64,000 nucleotides of DNA from Pirellulaceae bacterium (GTDB lineage: Bacteria; Planctomycetota; Planctomycetia; Pirellulales; Pirellulaceae): the NCBI GenBank assembly GCA_028280445.1, contig JANQLU010000023.1, positions 1 through 64,000 of the forward strand, given 5' to 3'. This document shows, piece by piece, positions 45,103 to 54,700 of this stretch (the first letter of the stretch is position 1; each line of letters opens with the position of its first letter). Below the pieces are notes generated by a model that was not told where the DNA came from, made no database searches, and worked only from the letters and a program-made list of their open reading frames with translations. Position numbers and translations under genes: made by a program.

Positions 45103-45155
45103 GGCCGGTTCCCACCGGCCGTCCTGTTGGATTGGCCGGTGGGAACCGGCCCTAC
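45099..45155. repeat. GGCCGGTGGGAACCGGCCC element overlapping the CHAT gene stop
   Basis: Perfect arms at 45099-45120 and 45134-45155. The first bases, GTAGGG, include the TAG that ends the CHAT gene, so the element begins inside the coding sequence. Confidence 0.85.
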
Positions 45156-45160
45156 TCATC

Positions 45161-45300
45161 GGGTGGCACTGGCTACAGCCAGTGCATTGCGGCCTAACTC
45201 AGCTTAATTGATCTGCTGAGCTGACGAACAACAGCTGACGGATCTTTGACAATGCCGATTCGTTCTTCGCGCTTCTCACTGGCTGTGGCCAGTGCCACCC
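45161..45300. repeat. Inverted pair of CACTGGC...GCCAGTG repeats
   Basis: Copies at 45161-45184 and, inverted, 45277-45300 around about 92 bp with no gene; same layout as 4926-5082. Confidence 0.7.
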
Positions 45301-45342
45301 AAACCGTGCTTGGAACGAGTTTCCAACTATGGGCACCGCAAT

Positions 45343-45411
45343 CGTGAGCGGCCAGGCGCTAGCCGCCGGTTGGTTAGTGCTTCTTACCGGCGGCTAGCGC
45401 CTGGCCGCTTA
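45343..45411. repeat. Large palindrome, GTGAGCGGCCAGGCGCTAG family
   Basis: 26-nt arms at 45343-45368 and 45386-45411 with one mismatch and a 17-nt loop: the strongest hairpin in the window. It joins the GTGAGCGGC core (28212, 60338) and the CTAGCCGCCGG core (86-120) into one unit, showing these are parts of a single family. It lies between converging genes. Confidence 0.85.
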
Positions 45412-45444
45412 CAGGATCAGTGTCATCCTACGTTTGTTTGGATT

Positions 45445-45466
45445 GGCCGGTGGGAACCGGCCCTAC
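45445..45466. repeat. GGCCGG arm that supplies the stop codon of the sulfatase gene
   Basis: A single right arm GGCCGGTGGGAACCGGCCC plus TAC. Its CTA at 45463-45465 is the TAG stop of the minus-strand sulfatase. The matching left arm is absent. Confidence 0.8.
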
Positions 45467-48180
45467 TCATACTTCCGGCGATGGAAATTGAGAACTTGTT
45501 CCGAGTTGGCTGCTGGTGGATTTCCAGCTTTATCAAATACTCGCGCCGTGATTTGAATATCCTCCGCTTCGGAGTGCGGAGGCGCGAACAAGTATTCCCA
45601 ATCCACTTCGCTACCCTGGTCATTGGTCAAAACCGCTGACACCGTTGTCTGACCCGATTGCCAGGCAGTGCCGTTCCAATAAGCAACGCCAACTTTGTCC
45701 GTTCTCTGAATCTCCAATTGAACCGAATCAACTCCTTCGGGATCTTCGGCCCACCCGGTAATCTGATGCTTCGTTGGTGTTGCTGCTGTTCCCGTGCCGA
45801 CAACCTGACGCTCCATTGGAACCGCGGCGCTGGTGTGAGTGTCAGCCGCCAACGTATCAACCTTGACAAACTGGGCCTTGCTCAAATTTGCATTGATTTT
45901 GAGATTTCGAAAAGCCAGATAATGCGTCAAGTTCCCGTGGGGACCAGTCGTGCCGGGATTGTGCCCAAAAATGTCATAGGCGCGGGCCGACACAAAACAA
46001 TTGACGAGAGAATCATTAGGTGGATGAAACTCGTAATTCCATTTCACAATAGGATCGTTGGCGTTCAGAACATTCGCTTGCAGTTGAATGTAAGCGGATT
46101 GCCACTGTGATCCATTCCAAAACTCACCCGTATCGTTGTTTTTGATGACCAAACGGACTTCGCGAACTCCTCGGTCATCTTCGGCGAATCCTTCGAGTAA
46201 CACGCCATTATCGAACTCTTCATTTTGCGCAACCGGGTTTTCAATGACCGCGATCGGTGCTGGTAAGCCTTGTTTCAATATCTGCAACTGGGTTTCGAAA
46301 TTCGCCTTTTGCTGTGCCGTCAACGAACTCCACGTGTTATTGACCTGATACGGATCTTGAACGACATCGTAGTGTTCTCGTTCTCCGTTGGCCCACACCA
46401 CATACACGCTGTCTCCAACCCGTATCGCCGAGTAGACACTTTCAAAAACATACGAAAGTTTCTTCTTGGTCAAATTGGGGTTTAGTAGCGTGTCATTTCG
46501 ATTCGCCGATTTACGACTCCAGTTTTCGATCACAATTCCCTCACTGCGCCATGTACTGGCCGACGTCGTATCGGATCGATCCAGCAATTGCGCAAACGAC
46601 TTGCCGTCAATTTGTACGGGAATTGTTGCGCCGGCCAATTCCAGACAAGTCGGTGCGATATCAATTTGAGCTGACAAATGCGTTCGCGTGAAATATTCAC
46701 TACCACTGGCTGGATTAAAATTGAGATCCGGCCCGAGGACATACATCGGAACATGAGAGTTACGCAAGAAATGGGTTTGTTTGGCGGTCAGCCGATTGTG
46801 CCCCTGCTGAAAACCGTTGTCTGACGTGATGACGATGTAAGTATTGTCTTTATAGTCCACGTGATTGCGGAGCCAATTCATCATGTGACCCAACATGAGA
46901 TCAAACGTTTTCATGGATCGCAGTCGATCACGGTAATTGATGTTCTGAATCGATTTTTCCTGCGCGTCAAGTTTTGGAATTCGTCGAAGATGAGATGGTT
47001 TGTCACTGACATCGTCTTCATTGAAATCCGGAGTGCTTTCGTCGATCGAAATCCAGTTGAATATTCCCAGATGATTAACATCGACAATCCCACAAGGGTC
47101 ATGCCAACCATCTCCGTTCATGTCAAAAAATCCTTCAACAAGATTGCCGTTGGCATCACGACATTGAAATCCTGGTGCTGTGGGGTTACTGGCAGGAGCT
47201 CTGCCAACACTGTGAGGGCAGACGGGTGTAAAAACAGTAAAACAGGGTTTGCCGGTTGCCGATCGCCGATGTTTCTCCATCATGGTAATGACATCAGCAG
47301 CTTCGACGCGCGTTCGATAGTACAACTCGGGATGTCCAACGTCCTGAACACCGTTACCATTGACATCGATATCTTCGGCACCCGGAAAATTTCCTTTGGG
47401 AACGTTGTCAACGTCAATTTCCAGTGAGCCTACTTGCAAAATATGCTCTTGAATCCACTTGGCATAAACAGACGGATCGAGATCTTTGATGTTTTGAATG
47501 CCAGCATGAGTTCCTTCGTTAACAATCATTCTGGAAGTGTGGTAGTAATTTGCACCGAGTGAATAACGAAACTCATCCCAACTGGGCGGGATATTGTTGG
47601 CTGACGTATCAAAATCATGATGCAAGTATTTGCCAATCATGATGGTCTGGTAGCCTGCATTTTTCATCCAGGGACCGAGGCTGTGATACTTATAGGCGCC
47701 TTGTCCTTCGATGCCATACGGGCCTGATGTTTGAAAAACACTGTCGTATCCTCCAGTAAACCCAAGACCAACAGGATGATCCGGCTGATTGACTTTAACC
47801 CGGGTTTTCCAAGCATACTGCCCCGTAAACAAACTTGCCCGCGACGGTCCACACAACGGTGTGGTGTTATAGTACTGTGAAAAATTGATGGCGCGTTTTC
47901 GAAAATTTTCCAGGTTGGGCAGGATTGGTGTGCCGTCACTCAAAGTCAGCCCCGATTCCATCACATCGAAATCCGCGTCATCCAGGTTGATGACCAGGAT
48001 GTTAGGTTGTGTTGCCCCTCCGACGGGAATCGGTCCGAGCCCCTCATCCGGTGCAAAGGCAACATCGGTCATTTCAACAGACGACACACGACGCTGATTG
48101 TTGTAATTACAAACCCCTATTGAAATACAGGCGACAATTACCAGCGTTAATATCAGGTAGCTATTCAGTAGGCGTTTCAC
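45463..48180 (-). CDS. Large exported sulfatase with tandem C-terminal beta modules (paralog 1)
   Basis: The GTG at 48180 is preferred (GAGG seven nt upstream; the protein then opens with a signal peptide, MKRLLNSYLILTLVIVACIS). Type I sulfatase: Asp67 and Asp68 (VINLDDADFD) and CGPSR with Cys110, the formylglycine site; further ligands in VITSDNGFQQGH. Calcium-loop-like inserts (DVNGNGVQD, DMNGDGWHD) occur in the catalytic half. The last ~280 residues hold two similar beta modules, each with a 'GFAEDDRGVREVRL' or 'GWAEDPEGVDSVQL' start, a W-NG-(S/T) turn and a W-x-Y-x-F-x-PP end. The C-terminus is FHRRKYE. It is a paralog of the next gene upstream. A secreted enzyme for sulfated polysaccharide is likely, and it is a possible T2SS cargo. 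Confidence 0.87.
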   Translation of the reverse strand: MKRLLNSYLILTLVIVACISIGVCNYNNQRRVSSVEMTDVAFAPDEGLGPIPVGGATQPNILVINLDDADFDVMESGLTLSDGTPILPNLENFRKRAINFSQYYNTTPLCGPSRASLFTGQYAWKTRVKVNQPDHPVGLGFTGGYDSVFQTSGPYGIEGQGAYKYHSLGPWMKNAGYQTIMIGKYLHHDFDTSANNIPPSWDEFRYSLGANYYHTSRMIVNEGTHAGIQNIKDLDPSVYAKWIQEHILQVGSLEIDVDNVPKGNFPGAEDIDVNGNGVQDVGHPELYYRTRVEAADVITMMEKHRRSATGKPCFTVFTPVCPHSVGRAPASNPTAPGFQCRDANGNLVEGFFDMNGDGWHDPCGIVDVNHLGIFNWISIDESTPDFNEDDVSDKPSHLRRIPKLDAQEKSIQNINYRDRLRSMKTFDLMLGHMMNWLRNHVDYKDNTYIVITSDNGFQQGHNRLTAKQTHFLRNSHVPMYVLGPDLNFNPASGSEYFTRTHLSAQIDIAPTCLELAGATIPVQIDGKSFAQLLDRSDTTSASTWRSEGIVIENWSRKSANRNDTLLNPNLTKKKLSYVFESVYSAIRVGDSVYVVWANGEREHYDVVQDPYQVNNTWSSLTAQQKANFETQLQILKQGLPAPIAVIENPVAQNEEFDNGVLLEGFAEDDRGVREVRLVIKNNDTGEFWNGSQWQSAYIQLQANVLNANDPIVKWNYEFHPPNDSLVNCFVSARAYDIFGHNPGTTGPHGNLTHYLAFRNLKINANLSKAQFVKVDTLAADTHTSAAVPMERQVVGTGTAATPTKHQITGWAEDPEGVDSVQLEIQRTDKVGVAYWNGTAWQSGQTTVSAVLTNDQGSEVDWEYLFAPPHSEAEDIQITARVFDKAGNPPAANSEQVLNFHRRKYE

Positions 48181-48277
48181 AATGATACCTCGACACAAGA
48201 GAACAATGGCATAAGACGTGGCTTACTAGTGAATAACCATTTGCTGCCGACAGATTCAATATTTTTTTGAAGATTAC

Positions 48278-48308
48278 AAAAAAAGCCAACTGCCGTTTGA
48301 CAGTTGGC
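48278..48308 (-). terminator. Rho-independent terminator after sulfatase paralog 2
   Basis: On the minus strand, GCCAACTG and its inverse CAGTTGGC (48285-48292 and 48301-48308) form an 8-bp stem with an 8-nt loop followed by a run of seven T. It is 33 nt after the stop of the gene ending at 48341 and upstream of the next sulfatase, so the two sulfatases are probably separate transcripts. Confidence 0.8.
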
Positions 48309-48340
48309 CCAAGGAACTCGATCAACAATTTAGACTGACG

Positions 48341-51016
48341 CTAGTCATGATGTCGTCGATAGAATTTCAACTGATTGGAACTCACCGTGTTACCAACATC
48401 GTCTAAAGCGTTGGCCCAGACCTGGATATCTTCGGCCTGGGCGTGTGGAGGTGTAAACAAGTAATCCCATTCCACTCCCGTTCCTTGTTCGTTGGAAATC
48501 ACGGCTTGAACACTGACTTGCGTGCTTTGCCAGGCCGAACCGTTCCAGTAGTCGTTGCCGCGTTTAATCTCCAGAAAGACTTTGTCGATTCCATCTGGAT
48601 CTTCGGCCCATCCTGAAATCTCGTGAGTCGCGGGAGTGGTCGTCGTTCCCGTGGCAACGACTTGATTGACCAACGGATTGGTCGAACCGGTGCTCGTATC
48701 GGCAAACAAATTGTCAACGCGCACAAATTGAGAAGTCGACGTTTGAGCATTGAGTGTGAAATCCTTGATGCCCAAAAACTTGACGGCATCCGAAGCTGGC
48801 AATCCAACGTTGCCCGCATGATTACCAGCAATGTCAAACGCTCGCGCTGAGATCCGACAATTCAACGCTGTGTTGTCCGGAGGATGAAACTCGTACGACC
48901 ATTTCACCAACGGATCGTCCGGATTCACCAGGTTCGCCTGAATTTGCGTGTAAGTTGTCGACCAGGCGGATCCAGTCCAATAGCGCGTCGGATTTGCATT
49001 TAGATCACTAATCACCAACCGGACTTCCTTAACACCTCGATCATCCTCGGCAAATCCATCCAACATCACGCCATTGTCGAATTGATCTCCGCTGATCAGT
49101 GGCGTTCTGACCGTTGCAATGGGCGCCGGGAGTCCGCGTTTAAGGTATTGCAACATCCCTTCGAAAATATCTCGCTGCGGCTGAGTTACAAATTGCCAAT
49201 TATTACTGACTTGAAACGGATCATTGACAATGTTGTAGTACTCGCGTTCACCGTTGGCCCAAATCACATAGACGGCATCTCCGACCCGTAGCGCGGTGTA
49301 AGCACATTCAAAACCGTAATCCAAATTCAAATTGGCCCCGGTCAAGTTGTCGTCGCGACGAGCGGACTTGCGGCTCCAGTTTTCAATCACAATCCCTTCG
49401 CCTCGCCAAGTGCTGGCGGACGTATTGTTGGTACGATCCAACAATGGTGCAAAAGACTTACCGTCAACCTGTGTGGGAATCGACTGATTGGAAAGTTCCA
49501 GGCAGGTTGGCGCAATGTCAATCTGTGCTGACAGGTGTGCGCGTTCGAAATAATCGTCATTTGCTCCAGGGTTGAAGTTTAAATCTGGTCCCAGGACGTA
49601 CAACGGCACATTTGAATTGCGAATAAACGCTGTTTGTTTTGCGTTCAAACGGTTGTGACCCAGTTGATAACCATTGTCGGACGTGATCATCACATAAGTG
49701 TTGTCTTTGTAGTCCGCATGGTTTCGCAACCAGTTCATCAGATTACCCAATAGCTGATCAAACGTTTTCATGGTTCGCAGACGATTGCGATAATCGATGC
49801 TGGCGTCTGTCACGCCTTGGGCGTCGAGTTGAGGAATCCGGCGAATGTGAGACGTTTTGTCAGTCACGTTCGCTTCGTTGAAATCAGGTGTTGCGGGTAA
49901 CGAAACCCAATTGAAAACATTGAGTTCATTGACATCGACCATTCCCAGTGGATCGTGCCACCCGTCGCCGTCTGAATCGCTGAAACCTTCGGGATTTGCT
50001 GCCGAAAAACCATTTTGTTCTTTGTGAGGACAAATCGGTGTGAACATCGAGAAACAAGGTTTTCCAGTCGTTGATGGTTTGTGTTTCTCCATCAATTCGA
50101 TGAGTTGAGCGCACTCGACACGTGTTCGGTAGAGCAACTCATTACGTTCGACGAGATCAAAAACACCGTCTCCGTCATGGTCGGTATCTCCGGGGCCCGG
50201 GAAATCGTTCAGAGGAGGAACATCGACGTCACCAATGGTCTGAACTTTCAGAACATTGCTCTGTACCCACGAAGGATGTTGCGAAGCGTCGAGGTTTTTA
50301 ATGTTTTCGTTGTTTTTCCAAACACCATCTTCGATCACCAGTTGCGTGGCTTCATAATATTTTGCACCAGCGGTGTAACGAAAATCATCCCAACCAAGAT
50401 TGGCTGCTGTTCCCGTTGTCCCTTTTGAAAATCCGTTGTGCAAATATTTGCCGACCAGAACCGTATTGTATCCACCGGCTTTCATCCATTTCGGCAGATG
50501 ATGGTTGACATACGGATTGGAGCTTTGCAGACCATAAGGCCCGCCGGTTTCAAATTGTCCATAACCTCCGGTAAAGCCCAAACCAACAGCGGCGTCCGGT
50601 TGGTTGACTTTGACACGAGTTTTCCACGCGTACTGCCCTGTAAATAAACTGGCGCGTGATGGTCCGCACAACGGCGTTGTGCAATAGAACTCGGTAAACT
50701 TGATCGCACGTCGACGAAAATCTTCGAGGTTCGGCAAAATGGGTGTACCATTGGCAAACGTGAGTCCGGATTCCATCACGTCGAAATCGGCATCGTCCAG
50801 GTTGATAACCAGGATGTTAGGCTGGCTTCCGCCGCCTTCTCCCTGCATTCCGACTCCGCCACCACCGGGTTCGCCAACCTCCTGCATTGGAAAACTGACT
50901 TTGGATAAATTGCCGATCGATTCTGTTGGCATTTGCGGCAAGCCAACCAGCCAAATTCCAGCGGCCACAATTGCCGCCGAAATCGCTACGGTCAAAGCAT
51001 TCGGGTTGAGTTTCAT
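48341..51016 (-). CDS. Large exported sulfatase with tandem C-terminal beta modules (paralog 2)
   Basis: The ATG at 51016 with GAGG five nt upstream is preferred to an in-frame TTG. The signal peptide or anchor is MKLNPNALTVAISAAIVAAG, followed by a Gly-rich linker (EPGGGGVGMQGEGGGSQ). Catalytic residues: LVINLDDADFD aspartates and CGPSR with Cys117. Calcium-loop-like DTDHDGDGVFD and DSDGDGWHD inserts are stronger than in paralog 1. Two C-terminal beta modules are again present (GFAEDDRGVKEVRL; GWAEDPDGIDKVFL), ending FYRRHHD. The catalytic parts of the two paralogs are nearly colinear, pointing to tandem duplication. Ends at a good terminator. The substrate family cannot be given without a sulfatase-family search. 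Confidence 0.87.
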   Translation of the reverse strand: MKLNPNALTVAISAAIVAAGIWLVGLPQMPTESIGNLSKVSFPMQEVGEPGGGGVGMQGEGGGSQPNILVINLDDADFDVMESGLTFANGTPILPNLEDFRRRAIKFTEFYCTTPLCGPSRASLFTGQYAWKTRVKVNQPDAAVGLGFTGGYGQFETGGPYGLQSSNPYVNHHLPKWMKAGGYNTVLVGKYLHNGFSKGTTGTAANLGWDDFRYTAGAKYYEATQLVIEDGVWKNNENIKNLDASQHPSWVQSNVLKVQTIGDVDVPPLNDFPGPGDTDHDGDGVFDLVERNELLYRTRVECAQLIELMEKHKPSTTGKPCFSMFTPICPHKEQNGFSAANPEGFSDSDGDGWHDPLGMVDVNELNVFNWVSLPATPDFNEANVTDKTSHIRRIPQLDAQGVTDASIDYRNRLRTMKTFDQLLGNLMNWLRNHADYKDNTYVMITSDNGYQLGHNRLNAKQTAFIRNSNVPLYVLGPDLNFNPGANDDYFERAHLSAQIDIAPTCLELSNQSIPTQVDGKSFAPLLDRTNNTSASTWRGEGIVIENWSRKSARRDDNLTGANLNLDYGFECAYTALRVGDAVYVIWANGEREYYNIVNDPFQVSNNWQFVTQPQRDIFEGMLQYLKRGLPAPIATVRTPLISGDQFDNGVMLDGFAEDDRGVKEVRLVISDLNANPTRYWTGSAWSTTYTQIQANLVNPDDPLVKWSYEFHPPDNTALNCRISARAFDIAGNHAGNVGLPASDAVKFLGIKDFTLNAQTSTSQFVRVDNLFADTSTGSTNPLVNQVVATGTTTTPATHEISGWAEDPDGIDKVFLEIKRGNDYWNGSAWQSTQVSVQAVISNEQGTGVEWDYLFTPPHAQAEDIQVWANALDDVGNTVSSNQLKFYRRHHD

Positions 51017-51154
51017 GATCACCTCACTCAAAAAGAAATGGAATTACTCGGAGGTTGAGTACCCATTGGTGGGTGAGAAGATCAATTAAAATTTAAAAAC
51101 TAAGCTTGCGCGGTATCTCGTGAGTATTTTGAACGCCGACTGCAGCAATCAATT

Positions 51155-51784
51155 TTAGTGGACAGGGATTTCTGTTTCATCAGCGCAATAAATTGTTGTA
51201 AAACCAATTTTCGACTCAAGTTCACTCAAGAGATTTTTGATGGCATTCTCATTGTGTGCCGCCAAATAGCAATGCAAACCGAAACAAGAATACTTCCACT
51301 TTACAATTCTTCTGATACCTAATTCAGTTGAATCAGCAATGGCTAAATCAATCAAATCACTTTCTTCGTTAAAGATCGTCAGGATTGGCGGAATTTCAGC
51401 CGGAACAACACCGACATCAAATTTCTTTTTGAGCTTGTTCAGGTTTTCATGTTTTTGAAATTCATGCACGATCTCTAATTGTCGTGAACAAATTTGTTCG
51501 TCATAAAAAACATAGCTAACTGATGTGGCTCGCAGTAACAAGTTTTTGAAGCGAATTATTTCTGCCGGAACGCGAACAAGTGTGTTTAAATTCAAATCAT
51601 AATGAACGCCATCTCGAACAAGTTCCTGAGCTATCAACAATCCTTGCTCAGCACAATCAAACCCAATTTGTCCAGTTAGATTGTTTTGACAAACAATGGT
51701 TGCCCCAAAAAACTTGCTACTGCTATTTTTGTAAACTTTCAATTGCGTCGGTTCACCGAGGTAAACAAAACAATCAATGCTCAC
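51155..51784 (-). CDS. Candidate immunity protein for the RHS effector
   Basis: A 209-residue protein that I cannot match to a family. It starts with GTG directly at the base after the RHS gene's TAA, with no gap, so translation is coupled. It has no signal peptide and no membrane segment, so it should be cytoplasmic. The composition is visibly AT-richer than its neighbours (many Asn, Lys and Ile codons ending in A or T), as often seen for variable effector/immunity cassettes. The position immediately 3' of a polymorphic-toxin tip is the classic place for the cognate immunity gene. The function is inferred from this position only. Confidence 0.65.
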   Translation of the reverse strand: MSIDCFVYLGEPTQLKVYKNSSSKFFGATIVCQNNLTGQIGFDCAEQGLLIAQELVRDGVHYDLNLNTLVRVPAEIIRFKNLLLRATSVSYVFYDEQICSRQLEIVHEFQKHENLNKLKKKFDVGVVPAEIPPILTIFNEESDLIDLAIADSTELGIRRIVKWKYSCFGLHCYLAAHNENAIKNLLSELESKIGFTTIYCADETEIPVH

Positions 51785-54700
51785 TTATCCGCCCCCAGCA
51801 CTACCTCCACTGGTTGTACCCATGCTTCCCGTAACTGGTGGATAGGTAACAATAACCTCTTCCCCTTTGGAATTCTTACCGTGAACGTGTGGTTCTGCAT
51901 GATGTGGTGGCACGCCGGGTTTGCCAGCATCTGGGTGCCCATCCGGATGATCAAAAACGCTTGCGCCAGTGTCATCTTTTCTACCTAAATTTCCACCACG
52001 ACTTTGTATTTCGGCCGCATTGCGACCACGGCTACTGGTATTTAAATCAGACACGGGAATCTCCTCACCTCCTTTGGAACCCCGTTTTACTTTCGCATGT
52101 TCTTGCGCTCTGTCCATCGCTTTGCGTCGCGACGTTGCAGATTCGACAGTATAGGCAGGACCGGATGACGAAGTCCCACCGCTATCATTATGCACGACAA
52201 CATTGAATAGGCCAACGTTATAAACATGCTCGTTTTCAACGGTAAAGTTATAAACACGATGACTTCCTGAGCGAGGAGCGATTTTTGCAACTTTACAAAG
52301 CTGATTTCCAGCCTGCAGCTTTTCGCCTACGACGAGTTCACCACTACTTACAAAATCGTTGCGAGATTTGCTGAAGAATGGATGAAGTTTCGTCACTCCA
52401 AATGTTTCGCGTATTCCATATTCATTTTCGACGGTGACATCAATCACGTCGTGGCTGACATGATTGAACGTCGCCAACACGACTTGCCCTCGTCCTTGCT
52501 GGATTTCTGGACAGTCTTCGATAGCAAGTACTTTTGCGATCGTGTTTTGCTCGATGGAGAGATGAGCAAAACGGTTTTCAAGTTCCAGGTACTGGCCAAT
52601 TTTGATTTCGTTCTCGGTGATCCATTTTTTACGCACCAACGCAGTAATATTGAGTTGATGTTTGGACTGTTCCGACTGGAACACGATCTTGCACCAGTCT
52701 TTTGAATTTATTTGAGAACGATCATTTTCGTAGTTCGTCAGCGGGTTATCGGAAACGACACGCTGACCAACTTCGATGTCTTCGATTTTTCGATGAGAAA
52801 CCTGCTCGTCGTCTTCTGCAACCTGAACCAATGTTCCGCGAACAAAGCAATTTGGCCCTCGACCGGTTCCAGACGCTCGCGTTCCACGCAGCAATCCGGG
52901 CCCCAAACCGAGAGCGCTGCCAGCTGTTTGAGCAACATTTTGGGCGTTAGCACCGTTTTGGATAATATCCTCGACACCCTGTTTTGCACCAACAGCGTTG
53001 CCGCCCATGTCAGCAACAAATAAGGTTTTTGTTGTTACTTGTGCAGCTTTATTGGTTTTAGCAACTTTATCCAAACCGGCTGTGGCAAATCCCGAACCAA
53101 TTTCTCCAGCAACTCGGAAACCACCATAAGCTCCTCCGTAACCAAGATCATCATCGGTGATTTCAAAGATCTGAACAGGTTCAGCTGTACCCAGAGTAAC
53201 AATCCCCAGCACCGTATCTGCCCCGGCATGAACAACCGCTTTTCCACTGGTCTTGAGCCCTTTGCCAACGGCACCACCATAAGTTTTTGTTTTGTCCCAC
53301 CACAAATCAGCCGTATCGCGGACATCCCAACTCGCTCTTGGATCCCAGGGCCATACCCAATCTGATAAACCCATCGGATCCATGAGGCCCGGCGCGAAAT
53401 ACGCCATGTAAGCATTCAAACCATCGGGATAACCGGACGGGTCTCGACTGATAAATCGACCAAGGACGGAGTCGTAATAGCGTGCTCGAAAATAGTAGAG
53501 CCCTGTTTCCTTATCCCAGCGACGTCCCGTGTACAGATACGGGTTGTCCGTACCTGGCTGGGTTCGAGTACTGCCATCCGCTGCTCGTATCGTTACGTTT
53601 CCATAGGAATCGTAGTTGTATCGTTCTGCGACTTTGCCGCTCGGCCAGGTCAAAGCGATAACACTATGTTGTGAATCCCGATGATAGTATTGTGGCGCCC
53701 ATCCACCGTTGTGAGGCCGGAACATCACCGTTGGCTCGTCGATGTAAGCACCGTAGAGATACTTGCGATAGCCTGTTGATGGCGCTGTGCCACGATCATA
53801 TTCCATCAACACTTGATGACCACAACAGACATAAACTTTGGCCAGTTGGTTGATGACGGTTTTTGCCACTCGACGTCCCAGGACATCGTATTGATAGTAA
53901 ATGTTGTTACCGTTGCCAGTGTTATCGGCTGCAGTTATCTGGTTGTCGAAATCCCAGACATAGGTATGCCCATTTTTATTTTGAGTCAGGTTTCCTTTGA
54001 CGTCGTGCGTCAATGAATTACTGCCAACACTCAGGATTTCATGGACATTGTTGTGTGTCCGGTTCGTCGTTGTTGCTTCTTCGGTAAAACTGTTCCAGTC
54101 ACCTTCCAGGGATAAAACCCAGCTTTGGTCCTGATTGTCGTCCCAACGATGCCATTGGACCAACCGGTCTTCATCATCATATTGCGAATTTTTGAATCCG
54201 TAGGGATTCATCAAACCGCCGATGTTGCTCCAGGTAATATTCTTGTTGGCATCGTGAGCCAGAAACAGATGCCCTACTTTATCCGCAGAAGTCGTGGCAC
54301 TGACGGGATGGTCCGTTCGGATTTCAGCGCGCAGGTTGTCTTTTCCACCAGCGTCGTCGCGCCAAACATTGGTTGTCACAACGCCATTTTTATAAGTGCA
54401 TGTCAGAGGTCTCGCACTGTCATCATAAGTTCGCGTATCGTAAACCAACCCCTGATACTTGACTTGATGCAACTGGGCACGTTCGGTGTAAGTTCGCTCG
54501 ACAACTGTTGCGTCAGGATAAGTCAACTTGGACACCAAACTGCGAACGTCGTATTCAGTTGTGACGGTGTATGTCTGGTTTTCTATTTCCAGCGATTCAC
54601 TTTTTTTACGACCTGCGATATCGTAAGCAAATGTGATGGTGTTGTTGAATCGCCCTTTATGGCCTGTCAACAATCGTCCCACCCGGTCATACGTCAGAGT

